Source of the DNA: Desulfobulbaceae bacterium UBA2273
GTDB taxonomy: Bacteria; Desulfobacterota; Desulfobulbia; Desulfobulbales; Desulfurivibrionaceae
Assembly (NCBI GenBank): GCA_002347095.1
Contig: DDWZ01000009.1
Span: forward strand, 1 to 62,310
Direction of reading: 5' to 3'
Length of the DNA: 62,310 nt
The notes under the pieces are model-generated. The model was not told where the DNA came from. It worked only from the letters and a program-made list of their open reading frames with translations, and did no database searches. Below are positions 34,868-42,139 of this stretch, piece by piece (position 1 is the first letter of the stretch; each line of letters starts with the position of its first letter). Both the position numbers and the translations under genes were made by a program.

Positions 34868-34901
34868 CCCCACTTTGAAAAAGGGGGGTCAGGGGGGATT
34901 T
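34868..34901. repeat. Palindromic repeat, copy C, overlapping the DUF559 3' end
   Basis: CCCCACTTTGAAAAAGGGGG continues to GGGGGGATTT. Its G-run end supplies the last codons and stop of the DUF559 gene (peptide end SNPP). Confidence 0.75.
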
Positions 34902-35269
34902 GAATGTGTTCTTGCCCGATCTTTTACGATTTCATCTATCACTTCCAGCACTGCATCCATCTCCAATAAAACCTGCCTATTGTCAAAACGCAATACACGC
35001 AAGCCTAATCCGGTCAATGCTGCATCGCGTTCTTGATCTTTGGTCTGATGCTCTTCTGCAAAATGTTGGCTACCGTCGAGTTCGATCACCAACTTCGCTA
35101 CCGGGCAATAAAAATCCACAACGAAAGTGGACAATGGCTTTTGCCGATAAAACTGTACACCTTGTATCTGCTTGCGTCGAATGCGTTGCCATAGCACCTG
35201 TTCCGCATCAGTCATGTTGGTTCTGAGTGAGCGGGAATTTTCCTTGAGTTTTGGGCTGTAGCGTTCCAT
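34889..35269 (-). CDS. DUF559 endonuclease-domain protein
   Basis: The 126-residue protein is a DUF559 member, a PD-(D/E)xK-type fold related to very-short-patch-repair endonucleases. Visible motifs are MTDAEQVLWQRIRRKQIQG, FYRQKPLSTFVVDFYCPVA and LVIELDGSQHF, with the acidic residues of the D-x(n)-E pattern. The ATG at 35269 was chosen; a TTG at 35278 would add three residues. The gene is bracketed by copies C and D of a palindromic repeat, one touching each end. Function is unknown; DNA nicking is inferred from the fold. Confidence 0.85.
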   Translation of the reverse strand: MERYSPKLKENSRSLRTNMTDAEQVLWQRIRRKQIQGVQFYRQKPLSTFVVDFYCPVAKLVIELDGSQHFAEEHQTKDQERDAALTGLGLRVLRFDNRQVLLEMDAVLEVIDEIVKDRARTHSNPP

Positions 35270-35276
35270 AAATCTC

Positions 35277-35303
35277 AAAATCCCCTTTTTCCAAAGGGGG
35301 AAG
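35277..35303. repeat. Palindromic repeat, copy D, at the DUF559 5' end
   Basis: TCCCCTTTTTCCAAAGGGGG lies directly upstream of the DUF559 start on the minus strand and could supply its ribosome-binding purine run. It has the same layout as copies A to C. Confidence 0.75.
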
Positions 35304-35466
35304 ATATCATCACCGCCATTTTCTTTAAAAAAGAGGAAAACCGACGTGAACCAATGAATCTTACACAGATTCTCTATCCATGTCCACGCCGTAATTCCCT
35401 ACGGAAAAGAGTGGCCTTCCCTTGGGGAAATCGTTATATAATGGAGGCTCTTGTGAAATACTGCGT

Positions 35467-35550
35467 GTGGTTCGACAGGCTCACCACGAGCGGAAGAAGA
35501 TTGATGATTTTTAAGATGATTACCGTTCGCCCTGAGCGTGTCGAAGGGTG
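35467..35550. repeat. Inverted pair of 27-base palindromic elements, copy 2
   Basis: GTGGTTCGACAGGCTCACCA-CGAGCGG (35467-35493) and CCGTTCGCCCTGAGCGTGTC-GAAGGG (35523-35550) are the same paired element as at 30562-30640. It sits in the 297-base gap before the second thioredoxin-reductase-like gene. Confidence 0.75.
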
Positions 35551-35575
35551 TTTTTTAAAAAGAGGGAGACCGGAA

Positions 35576-36499
35576 ATGGTTGAGCAGATAACAGACGTGG
35601 TGATTATCGGCGCTGGCCCGGCAGGGCTCCAGGCCGCCGTGCATGCAGCCCGGAAAAAGGCCTCGGTGCTTGTCCTGGGCCGGGCGGAAAACAGCAGTAT
35701 TTACTCGGCCCATGTTGAAAACTATCTCTGTGTTGATGGCGTGACCGGGGGGGCGGAGTTGTTGCGGATCGGCCTGGATCAGGCCACCCGTTTCGGCGCG
35801 GAGGTGTGGGCGGAGGATGTCCTGCATCTTGGTCAGGAAGGCGAGCTGTTTACAGTCAAGGTGGAAAGCGGGCGGCAGGTCACGGCCCGGTCTCTGATCT
35901 TGGCCACCGGCACCTCGCGTAAAAAGCTGAGGGTGCCGGGCGAGAAAGAATTGCTGGGGCGCGGGGTCAGTTATTGCGTGGATTGCGACGCCAATTTCTA
36001 TCGCAACGCCAAGGTGGCGGTGGTGGGCAACGAATCCGCCGCGGTGGACGGCGCCCTGACCCTTACCAAGTATGCTGCCGAGGTCCATCTGGTTTGCAAG
36101 GAGCTGACGGTGACGAAAGAGCTCGGCGAAAAGCTGGGAACCAGCTCCGTGGTGGTGCATAAGGGGGTCTGGGTCAAGGAGATTGCCGGGGAAAAGGCGG
36201 TGACCGGTCTTGTGCTGGACAGCGGCGAGACCCTTACCGTGGACGGAGTTTTTGTCGAACTCGGGGCCAAGGGCGCCATGGAGCTTGCCACCAGCATCGG
36301 CGTCCTGCTCGACACGGAGACCTTCTCTTTTATCGAGACCAACAAGAAGCAGGAGACCAACATTCCCGGTATCTATGCGGCGGGCGACATCGCCGGGCCT
36401 CCCTGGCAGATGGCCAAGGCCGTGGGCGAGGGGTGCGTGGCCGGCTGGGAGGCTGCCAACCATGCCAACCGGCTCAAACGTACTTCGGGAAGCGAGTAG
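35576..36499 (+). CDS. Thioredoxin-reductase-like flavoprotein (second copy)
   Basis: The 307-residue protein has the FAD motif VVIIGAGPAGLQAAVHAARK, the dithiol motif in YCVDCDANFYRNAKVAVVG at about residue 135, and the C-terminal FAD motif IYAAGDIAGPPWQMAKAVGEG. The second Rossmann motif is GNESAAVDGAL, and the HRR-type NADPH motif is missing (VHLVCKELTVTKEL). The electron donor is therefore doubtful. The ATG at 35576 has AGAGGGA about nine bases before it; the frame can extend to 35354, but without homology. It overlaps nothing and precedes tadA. Confidence 0.82.
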   Translation: MVEQITDVVIIGAGPAGLQAAVHAARKKASVLVLGRAENSSIYSAHVENYLCVDGVTGGAELLRIGLDQATRFGAEVWAEDVLHLGQEGELFTVKVESGRQVTARSLILATGTSRKKLRVPGEKELLGRGVSYCVDCDANFYRNAKVAVVGNESAAVDGALTLTKYAAEVHLVCKELTVTKELGEKLGTSSVVVHKGVWVKEIAGEKAVTGLVLDSGETLTVDGVFVELGAKGAMELATSIGVLLDTETFSFIETNKKQETNIPGIYAAGDIAGPPWQMAKAVGEGCVAGWEAANHANRLKRTSGSE

Positions 36500-36518
36500 T
36501 GTGACAGCTTCCTTATCG

Positions 36519-36995
36519 ATGAACTCCCCCGAACAGTACATGGAAGTCGCTCTTGCCGAGGCCCGGCTTGCGGCGGAGCGGGGCGAGGTGCCCATCGGCG
36601 CGGTGCTGGTGGGCAGCGGTGGAGAGATCATCGCCCGGGATGGCAATCGCACCATTGAGCTGTGCGATCCGGGAGCGCACGCGGAAATGCTGGTGCTCCG
36701 GCAGGCAGGCCGGTTGCGGGGCAATTACCGATTGCCTGACACGACCCTCTATGTTACTCTCGAACCCTGCGTGATGTGCGCCGGCGCCTTGGTGCACGCC
36801 AGGGTGAGCCGGTTGGTTTATGGGGCAGTCGACCCCAAGGCCGGCGGAGTTGTCTCTCTCTTTCAGGTCGGGCAGGATACGCGGCTCAACCATCTGCTGG
36901 CCGTGGAAGGCGGTCTGTTGGCGGCGGAGAGCGGTACTCTGCTGAAGGATTTTTTCCGCGAGAGAAGGACCGGCGCTGGAGAGGGAAAAAGGTAG
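36519..36995 (+). CDS. tadA: tRNA-specific adenosine deaminase
   Basis: TadA converts A34 of tRNA-Arg(ACG) to inosine with a zinc-bound water. The 158-residue protein contains ERGEVPIGAVLVG, the zinc motif HAEMLVLRQAG with the catalytic Glu, and YVTLEPCVMCAGALVHARVS with the two zinc cysteines. The ATG at 36519 has no clear ribosome site. A GTG at 36501 preceded by GGGAAG would add six residues and may be the real start. It lies 20 bases after the flavoprotein gene. Confidence 0.93.
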   Translation: MNSPEQYMEVALAEARLAAERGEVPIGAVLVGSGGEIIARDGNRTIELCDPGAHAEMLVLRQAGRLRGNYRLPDTTLYVTLEPCVMCAGALVHARVSRLVYGAVDPKAGGVVSLFQVGQDTRLNHLLAVEGGLLAAESGTLLKDFFRERRTGAGEGKR

Positions 36996-37027
36996 TGGCG
37001 TCTTCAGCCGAATAGTCCGCGTGAAAC

Positions 37028-37119
37028 GGAGAGGTGCCAGAGTGGCCGATCGGGAGCGACTCGAAATCGCTTGACCTGGGAGACCAGGTCCGTGGGTTCG
37101 AATCCCACCCTCTCCTCCA
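37028..37119 (+). tRNA. tRNA-Ser (anticodon CGA)
   Basis: The acceptor stem GGAGAGG (37028-37034) pairs with CCTCTCC (37109-37115). The anticodon stem AGCGA/TCGCT closes the loop CTCGAAA, giving anticodon CGA (codon UCG). A long variable arm (GACCTGGGAGACCAGGTC) and the T arm GTGGGTTCGAATCCCAC identify a serine tRNA. CCA is encoded at 37117-37119. The discriminator base at 37116 is T instead of the G usual in tRNA-Ser. Confidence 0.93.
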
Positions 37120-37239
37120 GTCTTGCCTGGAAAAAAAATCGGCAATGCGTTTTGAAGTAAGGGGGGAAATGCGAAAATTCTTGCTGCACTCAATACAGGC
37201 CCGCCTTGTGGTTCCCATGCTCATACCCCTCCGCAGTAC

Positions 37240-37761
37240 ATGAAACAGGACATCCCCAGAGAGTGGTTCGCCATCCGCACCAAGCCCCAGCAGGAACAGG
37301 TTGCCAAGCTGCATTACCAGCGGCAGGGGTATGTGGTCTATCTGCCCATGATGCGGACCATTGTCCGGCACGCCCGTCGAACCGAGGAAAAGCTCAAGCC
37401 GTTTTTCCCAGGCTATCTTTTTTTGCATCTTGCCCCGTCCGAACGGAACTGGGTAGCGATCTCCTCCACCCGCGGCGCCCTCGGGCCGATATGCTTCGGC
37501 GACCAATATGTGCCGGTGCCGGACTGGATCATCGCCGACCTGCAGGCCAAGGAAGATGGGAGCGGAGCGGTGCCGTTGGCGGATCTGCAGAAAAAAGGGC
37601 TGACTCCCGGGGCTGCGGTGGCGGTGGATCTTGATGGCGATACCTCTGCGCAGGGTTTGTTTTACTCGTTTTCCGGCCAGGAAAATGTGGTGGTGCTGTT
37701 GAGTTTTCTTAACCGGCAGGTGAAGACCACACTTCCTCTGGATAGGGTGCAACGGCGATAA
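37240..37761 (+). CDS. RfaH-like NusG paralogue (transcription antiterminator)
   Basis: The 173-residue protein has the NusG N-terminal domain: WFAIRTKPQQEQVAKLHYQ, VYLPMMRTIVRHARRTEEKL and FFPGYLFLHLAPSERNW, with the RNA-polymerase-contacting features of the RfaH group. The C-terminal region is a KOW-type domain with a degraded motif (LTPGAAVAVDLDGD). Housekeeping NusG has a different, better conserved C terminus, so this is a specialised paralogue such as RfaH or LoaP. Such genes sit at the head of long polysaccharide operons. Here a promoter and ops element follow immediately. Confidence 0.88.
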   Translation: MKQDIPREWFAIRTKPQQEQVAKLHYQRQGYVVYLPMMRTIVRHARRTEEKLKPFFPGYLFLHLAPSERNWVAISSTRGALGPICFGDQYVPVPDWIIADLQAKEDGSGAVPLADLQKKGLTPGAAVAVDLDGDTSAQGLFYSFSGQENVVVLLSFLNRQVKTTLPLDRVQRR

Positions 37762-37806
37762 GGCGTTTAGGCTATTCCATCATTTTTGATCAGACCCCGT
37801 TTTTGT

Positions 37807-37836
37807 TTGACACTGGCTGAAAATGTCATGTATACC
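37807..37836 (+). promoter_or_regulatory. Sigma70-type promoter of the polysaccharide operon
   Basis: A perfect -35 TTGACA (37807-37812) is separated by 18 bases from TATACC (37831-37836). Transcription would start near 37843, about 26 bases before the ops element. The rest of the 346-base gap to the first dehydrogenase gene holds a long leader with no other feature I recognise. Confidence 0.7.
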
Positions 37837-37868
37837 GGGGCAACGGTTGAATAGTCGTTCACCCGAAG

Positions 37869-37880
37869 GGCGGTAGCATG
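37869..37880 (+). promoter_or_regulatory. ops element (RfaH recruitment site)
   Basis: GGCGGTAGCATG at 37869-37880 matches the enterobacterial ops/JUMPstart core GGCGGTAGC(G/A)T. It is in the sense orientation, downstream of the promoter and upstream of the sugar genes, as RfaH-controlled operons require. In E. coli RNA polymerase pauses at ops and RfaH binds the non-template strand there. A GGGC/GCCC mini-hairpin surrounds it. Confidence 0.8.
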
Positions 37881-38107
37881 CCCGGGCCCCCTTTTTTAAC
37901 GAAGAGCAGGAACAACCCGGACTCCCCCCCCCCCTGGAAACAGGGAAGAAGGTACTGTCGGATTGTATCGACAAGGTGGTGGAGGTGTTGCGGTAGAGAG
38001 GAGTGGTTCCCGTGAGGGCGCCAGGTTTTGGAAAAATCTAACAGCCGGAGAATTGCTTGCTCGTGATACGAGTGGGACCGGGAAAAGCTTGGTTAATTGG
38101 TGTGTTT

Positions 38108-39409
38108 ATGAATATTATAGAGAAAATCAAAAGCAAAAGAGCTCGGGTTGGAATCATCGGTCTGGGCTATGTGGGCCTGCCTTTGGCCATCGAATTCTGC
38201 AAGGCCGGTTTTCAAGTCAGCGGCTTCGATGTAGATGAGGGTAAAGTTGAGGCTCTGGCAAAGGGAAAAAGCTATATTAAGCATATCGATGCCGATCGAA
38301 TAGCCGCCTGCGGTTCATTTTTTTACCCCACTACAGATTTTGCCAAGCTCACGGAAACTGATTGTATTATCGTGTGTGTGCCCACGCCTCTCAACAGGAA
38401 TCGTGAGCCGGACATGTCATATGTTTTGAACACGACTCGGGTCATAGCCGAGCACCTGAGAAAAGACCAGCTTGTGGTCCTTGAGTCTACCACCTACCCG
38501 GGGACCACGGATGAAGATATGCGGGTGATTCTGGAGACCACCGGGCTTTTGGCGGGGCAGGATTTTTTTCTTGCGTATTCGCCCGAGCGTGAGGACCCTA
38601 ATAACCAGGATTTTTCTACCGGAACAATTCCTAAGGTGGTCGGCGGCTATACAAAACAGTGTCTCGATTTGGCCTGCTCTTTATACGGCCATATCATTAA
38701 AAAGGTCATTCCGGTCTCTTCCACCAAGGCTGCCGAAGCCACCAAGCTTCTTGAAAACATCTATCGCTCGGTAAATATCGCCATGGTCAATGAACTCAAG
38801 ATCTTGTTCGACCGCATGGGCATTGATATTTGGGAGGTGATTGAGGCGGCAAAAACAAAACCCTTCGGGTTTCAGGCATTTTACCCTGGTCCCGGTCTGG
38901 GTGGGCATTGCATCCCCATCGATCCTTTTTATCTTACCTGGAAGGCTCGCGAATACGACCTGAGCACAAAATTCATTGAATTGGCTGGCGAGATTAATAC
39001 TTCGATTCCTTATTATGTCGTCGAAAAAACCGTCGAAGCCCTCAACGAAAGAGACAAAAGTATCAAGGGGGGCAGAATCCTCATTCTTGGTTTGTCCTAT
39101 AAGAAGGATATCGACGATGTCCGTGAATCCCCCTCATTAAAATTAATAGAGTTGTTTCAACGGAAAGGAGCAGTTGTCGATTACAGCGATCCATATGTGG
39201 CGGAGACTCATAAAATGCGCCATTATGACTATAAAATGCAATCGGTTCCTCTCACCGTAGAGAATTTGCGGCAATATGATGCGGTGGTAATTGCGACAGA
39301 CCATTCGCAAATAGATTACGCCTTTGTCGTAGCGCACGCAGCTTTGGTTGTGGATACCAGGAATGCCACAAAAGGCATAGCAACTAAAGGGAATATCGTT
39401 AAAGCGTAA
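38108..39409 (+). CDS. wbpA: UDP-N-acetylglucosamine 6-dehydrogenase (WbpA type)
   Basis: The 433-residue protein is very close in pattern to WbpA/TviB, which oxidises UDP-GlcNAc to UDP-GlcNAc uronic acid. It has the NAD motif GIIGLGYVGLPLAIEF, VCVPTPLNRNREPDMSYV, ESTTYPGTTDEDM, YSPEREDPNN and the active-site cysteine in PGPGLGGHCIPIDPFYLTWK. The C-terminal UDP-binding domain has ILILGLSYKKDIDDVRESPS. The ATG at 38108 was chosen because the Rossmann motif starts 15 residues later. It is the first gene after the ops element. Confidence 0.92.
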   Translation: MNIIEKIKSKRARVGIIGLGYVGLPLAIEFCKAGFQVSGFDVDEGKVEALAKGKSYIKHIDADRIAACGSFFYPTTDFAKLTETDCIIVCVPTPLNRNREPDMSYVLNTTRVIAEHLRKDQLVVLESTTYPGTTDEDMRVILETTGLLAGQDFFLAYSPEREDPNNQDFSTGTIPKVVGGYTKQCLDLACSLYGHIIKKVIPVSSTKAAEATKLLENIYRSVNIAMVNELKILFDRMGIDIWEVIEAAKTKPFGFQAFYPGPGLGGHCIPIDPFYLTWKAREYDLSTKFIELAGEINTSIPYYVVEKTVEALNERDKSIKGGRILILGLSYKKDIDDVRESPSLKLIELFQRKGAVVDYSDPYVAETHKMRHYDYKMQSVPLTVENLRQYDAVVIATDHSQIDYAFVVAHAALVVDTRNATKGIATKGNIVKA

Positions 39410-39444
39410 AGTTAAGTGGTAATCCTCCCCTTTTTAGGGGATGC

Positions 39445-39484
39445 CAGAAGTAGAGCCTGGGTGCTGAGGGCCACTTCTGTTTTT
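39445..39484 (+). terminator. Candidate intrinsic terminator after wbpA
   Basis: CAGAAGT (39445-39451) pairs with ACTTCTG (39473-39479), and inner GCC/GGC pairs may extend the stem. TTTTT follows at 39480-39484. It is preceded by a small TCCCC/GGGGA hairpin at about 39425-39441. It would stop part of the transcript unless RfaH-modified polymerase reads through. Confidence 0.6.
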
Positions 39485-39557
39485 CACAAGACTGTAATTT
39501 ACCCCAATGGTAACCAAAAAAAATGGGCAAATTTTTCGTCGCTATCAAGAGTCATTT

Positions 39558-41423
39558 ATGTGTGGTTTAGGTGGAATAGTCCTGAAACCGGGTGTCGAAT
39601 TAAATATTCGACCTTTGCTGGGACGAATTAATAAAATCCAAAATCATCGCGGCCCAGATGGTCAGGGTGTATGGTTGAACGATGAGGACGCAGTCGGCCT
39701 ATGCCATAGTCGACTTGCGATCCTGGATCTTTCTGAATCCGGTAAACAGCCGATGCACAGTCCTGATAGACAGATTTCTATCGTATTTAATGGGGAAATC
39801 TACAATTGGGGCGAACTGCGAGTTGAATTGGAATCACTCGGCAGTGTTTTTAATACTCAGACGGACACAGAGGTTCTTATAGAGTCCTACCGTCACTGGG
39901 GTAGAGAAATGCTTGATAGGCTGAGGGGCATGTATGCATTTGCCCTTTTTGATGCGCGAGAAAGGCTCGTCTTTTGTGCGCGTGATCATGTCGGCAAGAA
40001 GCCCTTTGTCTATTCGGAAATGCCTTGGGGTATAGCGTTTGCATCCGAAATCCCAGCCATTCTCTCCTTGCCGAATTGTGATAAACGCCCCAATCACTCG
40101 GCATTGGCGAGTATGCTGCTACATAATATGCACCATATACCCGATCCACATACTGCTTATGTTGGAATTAAACGCCTTCGCCCAGGGCATGCGATGTTGG
40201 TGCGCGAGGGTCGGGTTGACAAAATTTGGCGTTACTGGGTTCCCAAGCCTGCTAGTGGGCCAGTTACAGCTAGAGATGTTCGTGAAAAGCTAGAAGAAGC
40301 CGTAAGACTAAGGATGTTTGCAGATGTGCCTGTCGGGGCTCTGCTGTCCGGTGGGGTGGATAGTTCCGCGATTGTGGCGTTAATGACACGTTTTACCAAA
40401 GACCCAATTCGGACTTATGCATTAGGTTTTGATAAGGATGATGAGGACTTGCGTCGTGCAAGGCAGATGGCCGACATCCTTGGAACGCACCATAAGGAAT
40501 TCTATTTTGATCCGGCTCGCCAGTGGGAAATATTCCAGCTAATGCAGGCGACTTATGGTGAGCCCATCATGCTTCTTCCGCTATTGCATACCCATGAATT
40601 GTGTGGCGCGATTCATCAAGATGGCGTTAAAGTTGTGCTGGCTGGGCACGGGGCCGATGAGTTGTTCTATGGATACACGGGGCATGTACAAACAGCCCGG
40701 CTTTCTCGTTGGCTTAGGCGGTTAGAGTGGCTGGCACCGCTAATGCGACAGGCGCCCATAGATTTTTTGCCGCGCGCTGCTGTAGCGCTCGCTGCCCCGC
40801 GTGGGCAGCGTAAGGCCGCCCTTTATCGAGGGTATGGTAAAAAGTCGTGGCCTAGCTTGGTGAACCCTGAAGTGCTACCCACACTGATTAATGTGGCTGC
40901 ACAAGAAATGGAGTTCTGGGGAGTGTTGACTCCCAGCCATGATTACATCGACGAGTCTAATTTTATCGGGTTGATGATCGAGAATAGCCACTCTGTTACA
41001 ATAGCGACCGATTTGCCGGCAATGATGTCCGGTGTAGAGATGCGAGCCCCCTTCTTGGATCAGCAGATGGTGTCAACTGCGTTTGCAGTCCCATTTGATG
41101 AAAAAGTACCAAAAGATGGGGACCTGAGTAGATTGAAGTTGATTTTGAAGCGTGCTGTGAGTGACTTGGTTCCCGAGAACCTTCTTTATGCCCCCAAGCG
41201 CGGTTTTGGTTATGGTATTCCCCAAGATAATTTGCTTCGTGGTGCCTGGTGTTCCTTTGGTGACAAGCTTTTCGCTAGCCCTCATTCTGCTGACGGACTT
41301 TTTCAACCACAAAGTTTGAAGGCGTCTTGGGAGAATTTCAAAATGCATGGCAGTCAGGGCTCCAATGTTGTACCCAACATGTTCGCGATTCAATACTGGT
41401 TACAGTCCAATAAGGAATTTTAA
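39558..41423 (+). CDS. Asparagine-synthetase-like glutamine amidotransferase 1
   Basis: The 621-residue protein has the class II glutaminase domain with catalytic Cys2 (start MCGLGG) and the motif NHRGPDGQG. The synthetase domain has the pyrophosphatase P-loop LLSGGVDSSAIVAL (Ser264 of the loop). The Met of MCGLGG (39558) must be the start because the Cys has to be N-terminal. In the second conserved motif the residues are LAGHGADELFYGY (His364), where AsnB enzymes have Glu or Asp. Such proteins in sugar clusters amidate uronic acids, as proposed for WbpS. It overlaps the next gene by one base. Confidence 0.88.
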   Translation: MCGLGGIVLKPGVELNIRPLLGRINKIQNHRGPDGQGVWLNDEDAVGLCHSRLAILDLSESGKQPMHSPDRQISIVFNGEIYNWGELRVELESLGSVFNTQTDTEVLIESYRHWGREMLDRLRGMYAFALFDARERLVFCARDHVGKKPFVYSEMPWGIAFASEIPAILSLPNCDKRPNHSALASMLLHNMHHIPDPHTAYVGIKRLRPGHAMLVREGRVDKIWRYWVPKPASGPVTARDVREKLEEAVRLRMFADVPVGALLSGGVDSSAIVALMTRFTKDPIRTYALGFDKDDEDLRRARQMADILGTHHKEFYFDPARQWEIFQLMQATYGEPIMLLPLLHTHELCGAIHQDGVKVVLAGHGADELFYGYTGHVQTARLSRWLRRLEWLAPLMRQAPIDFLPRAAVALAAPRGQRKAALYRGYGKKSWPSLVNPEVLPTLINVAAQEMEFWGVLTPSHDYIDESNFIGLMIENSHSVTIATDLPAMMSGVEMRAPFLDQQMVSTAFAVPFDEKVPKDGDLSRLKLILKRAVSDLVPENLLYAPKRGFGYGIPQDNLLRGAWCSFGDKLFASPHSADGLFQPQSLKASWENFKMHGSQGSNVVPNMFAIQYWLQSNKEF

Positions 41424-42139
41424 TGAGCGGGAATAACTACCTTGCCGAGTTTCGTCGAACAAGTGAGATTGACCTTTCAAAAGGTTTGAGCGGATGGCTA
41501 AGGCGCTTGCTTGATAAGCGAGCCAACAATGAAGGTCAGGCTGATCGCCATGCTTTGTTCCTGCCCCGTGTATTTAATCTTATGAACATGGTGCCATCGC
41601 AAAAAATGACGGTATTGGAAATTGGATGTGCTAACGGATGGGCTATTTCTTATCGACACCCCAATGTTCAATATATCGCTGTTGACAGGGGTACGGAATA
41701 CCGTAAAGAACTCGAGCAACGCGGAGTCGAGTTCCATGAGGCGGATGTAGGAACAATGCCATTACCCTTGGAAACATCATCCGTCGATCTGGTGATTCTT
41801 AATCATCTTATTGAACATATCGCTGCTTCTGAGTTTTTTATTCGAGAAATTCGACGGGTAATTCGACCGGGTGGCGCGGTCTATATCCGCACCCCAAATG
41901 TGGAAAAAGTGCGGTGGCATTTTTTTGATGACTACACCCATGTGCGGCCATTTACCATAAGCTCGTTAGACCAATTCATGAGCGCCTTCGGATTTGGTCG
42001 AAAGTTTATGTTCCATTCTGACCATGCTCGTATCATCTTTGACATCTTAACCAACGGACGTTGGCGTAGCTCGTTGTTTAGCAGGGTTGTTGGGGGCAAG
42101 GAAATCGAGGCTGGTTATGTCCTTCGCGGGCATGTTTAA
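41423..42139 (+). CDS. SAM-dependent methyltransferase A
   Basis: The 238-residue class I methyltransferase has the SAM-binding motif I VLEIGCANGWAISY, motif II around VQYIAVDRGTEYR and the later VDLVILNHLIEHIAASEFFIREI. The ATG at 41423 overlaps the stop of the amidotransferase gene. It probably methylates a sugar or lipid-linked glycan; the target cannot be read. Base use is AT-rich compared with genes before 38 kb. Confidence 0.85.
   Translation: MSGNNYLAEFRRTSEIDLSKGLSGWLRRLLDKRANNEGQADRHALFLPRVFNLMNMVPSQKMTVLEIGCANGWAISYRHPNVQYIAVDRGTEYRKELEQRGVEFHEADVGTMPLPLETSSVDLVILNHLIEHIAASEFFIREIRRVIRPGGAVYIRTPNVEKVRWHFFDDYTHVRPFTISSLDQFMSAFGFGRKFMFHSDHARIIFDILTNGRWRSSLFSRVVGGKEIEAGYVLRGHV

Noticed and set aside
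35354..35575. Extension of the second flavoprotein by 74 residues
   Set aside because: The extra residues cover an intergenic repeat and precede the FAD motif; the ATG at 35576 has a ribosome site.
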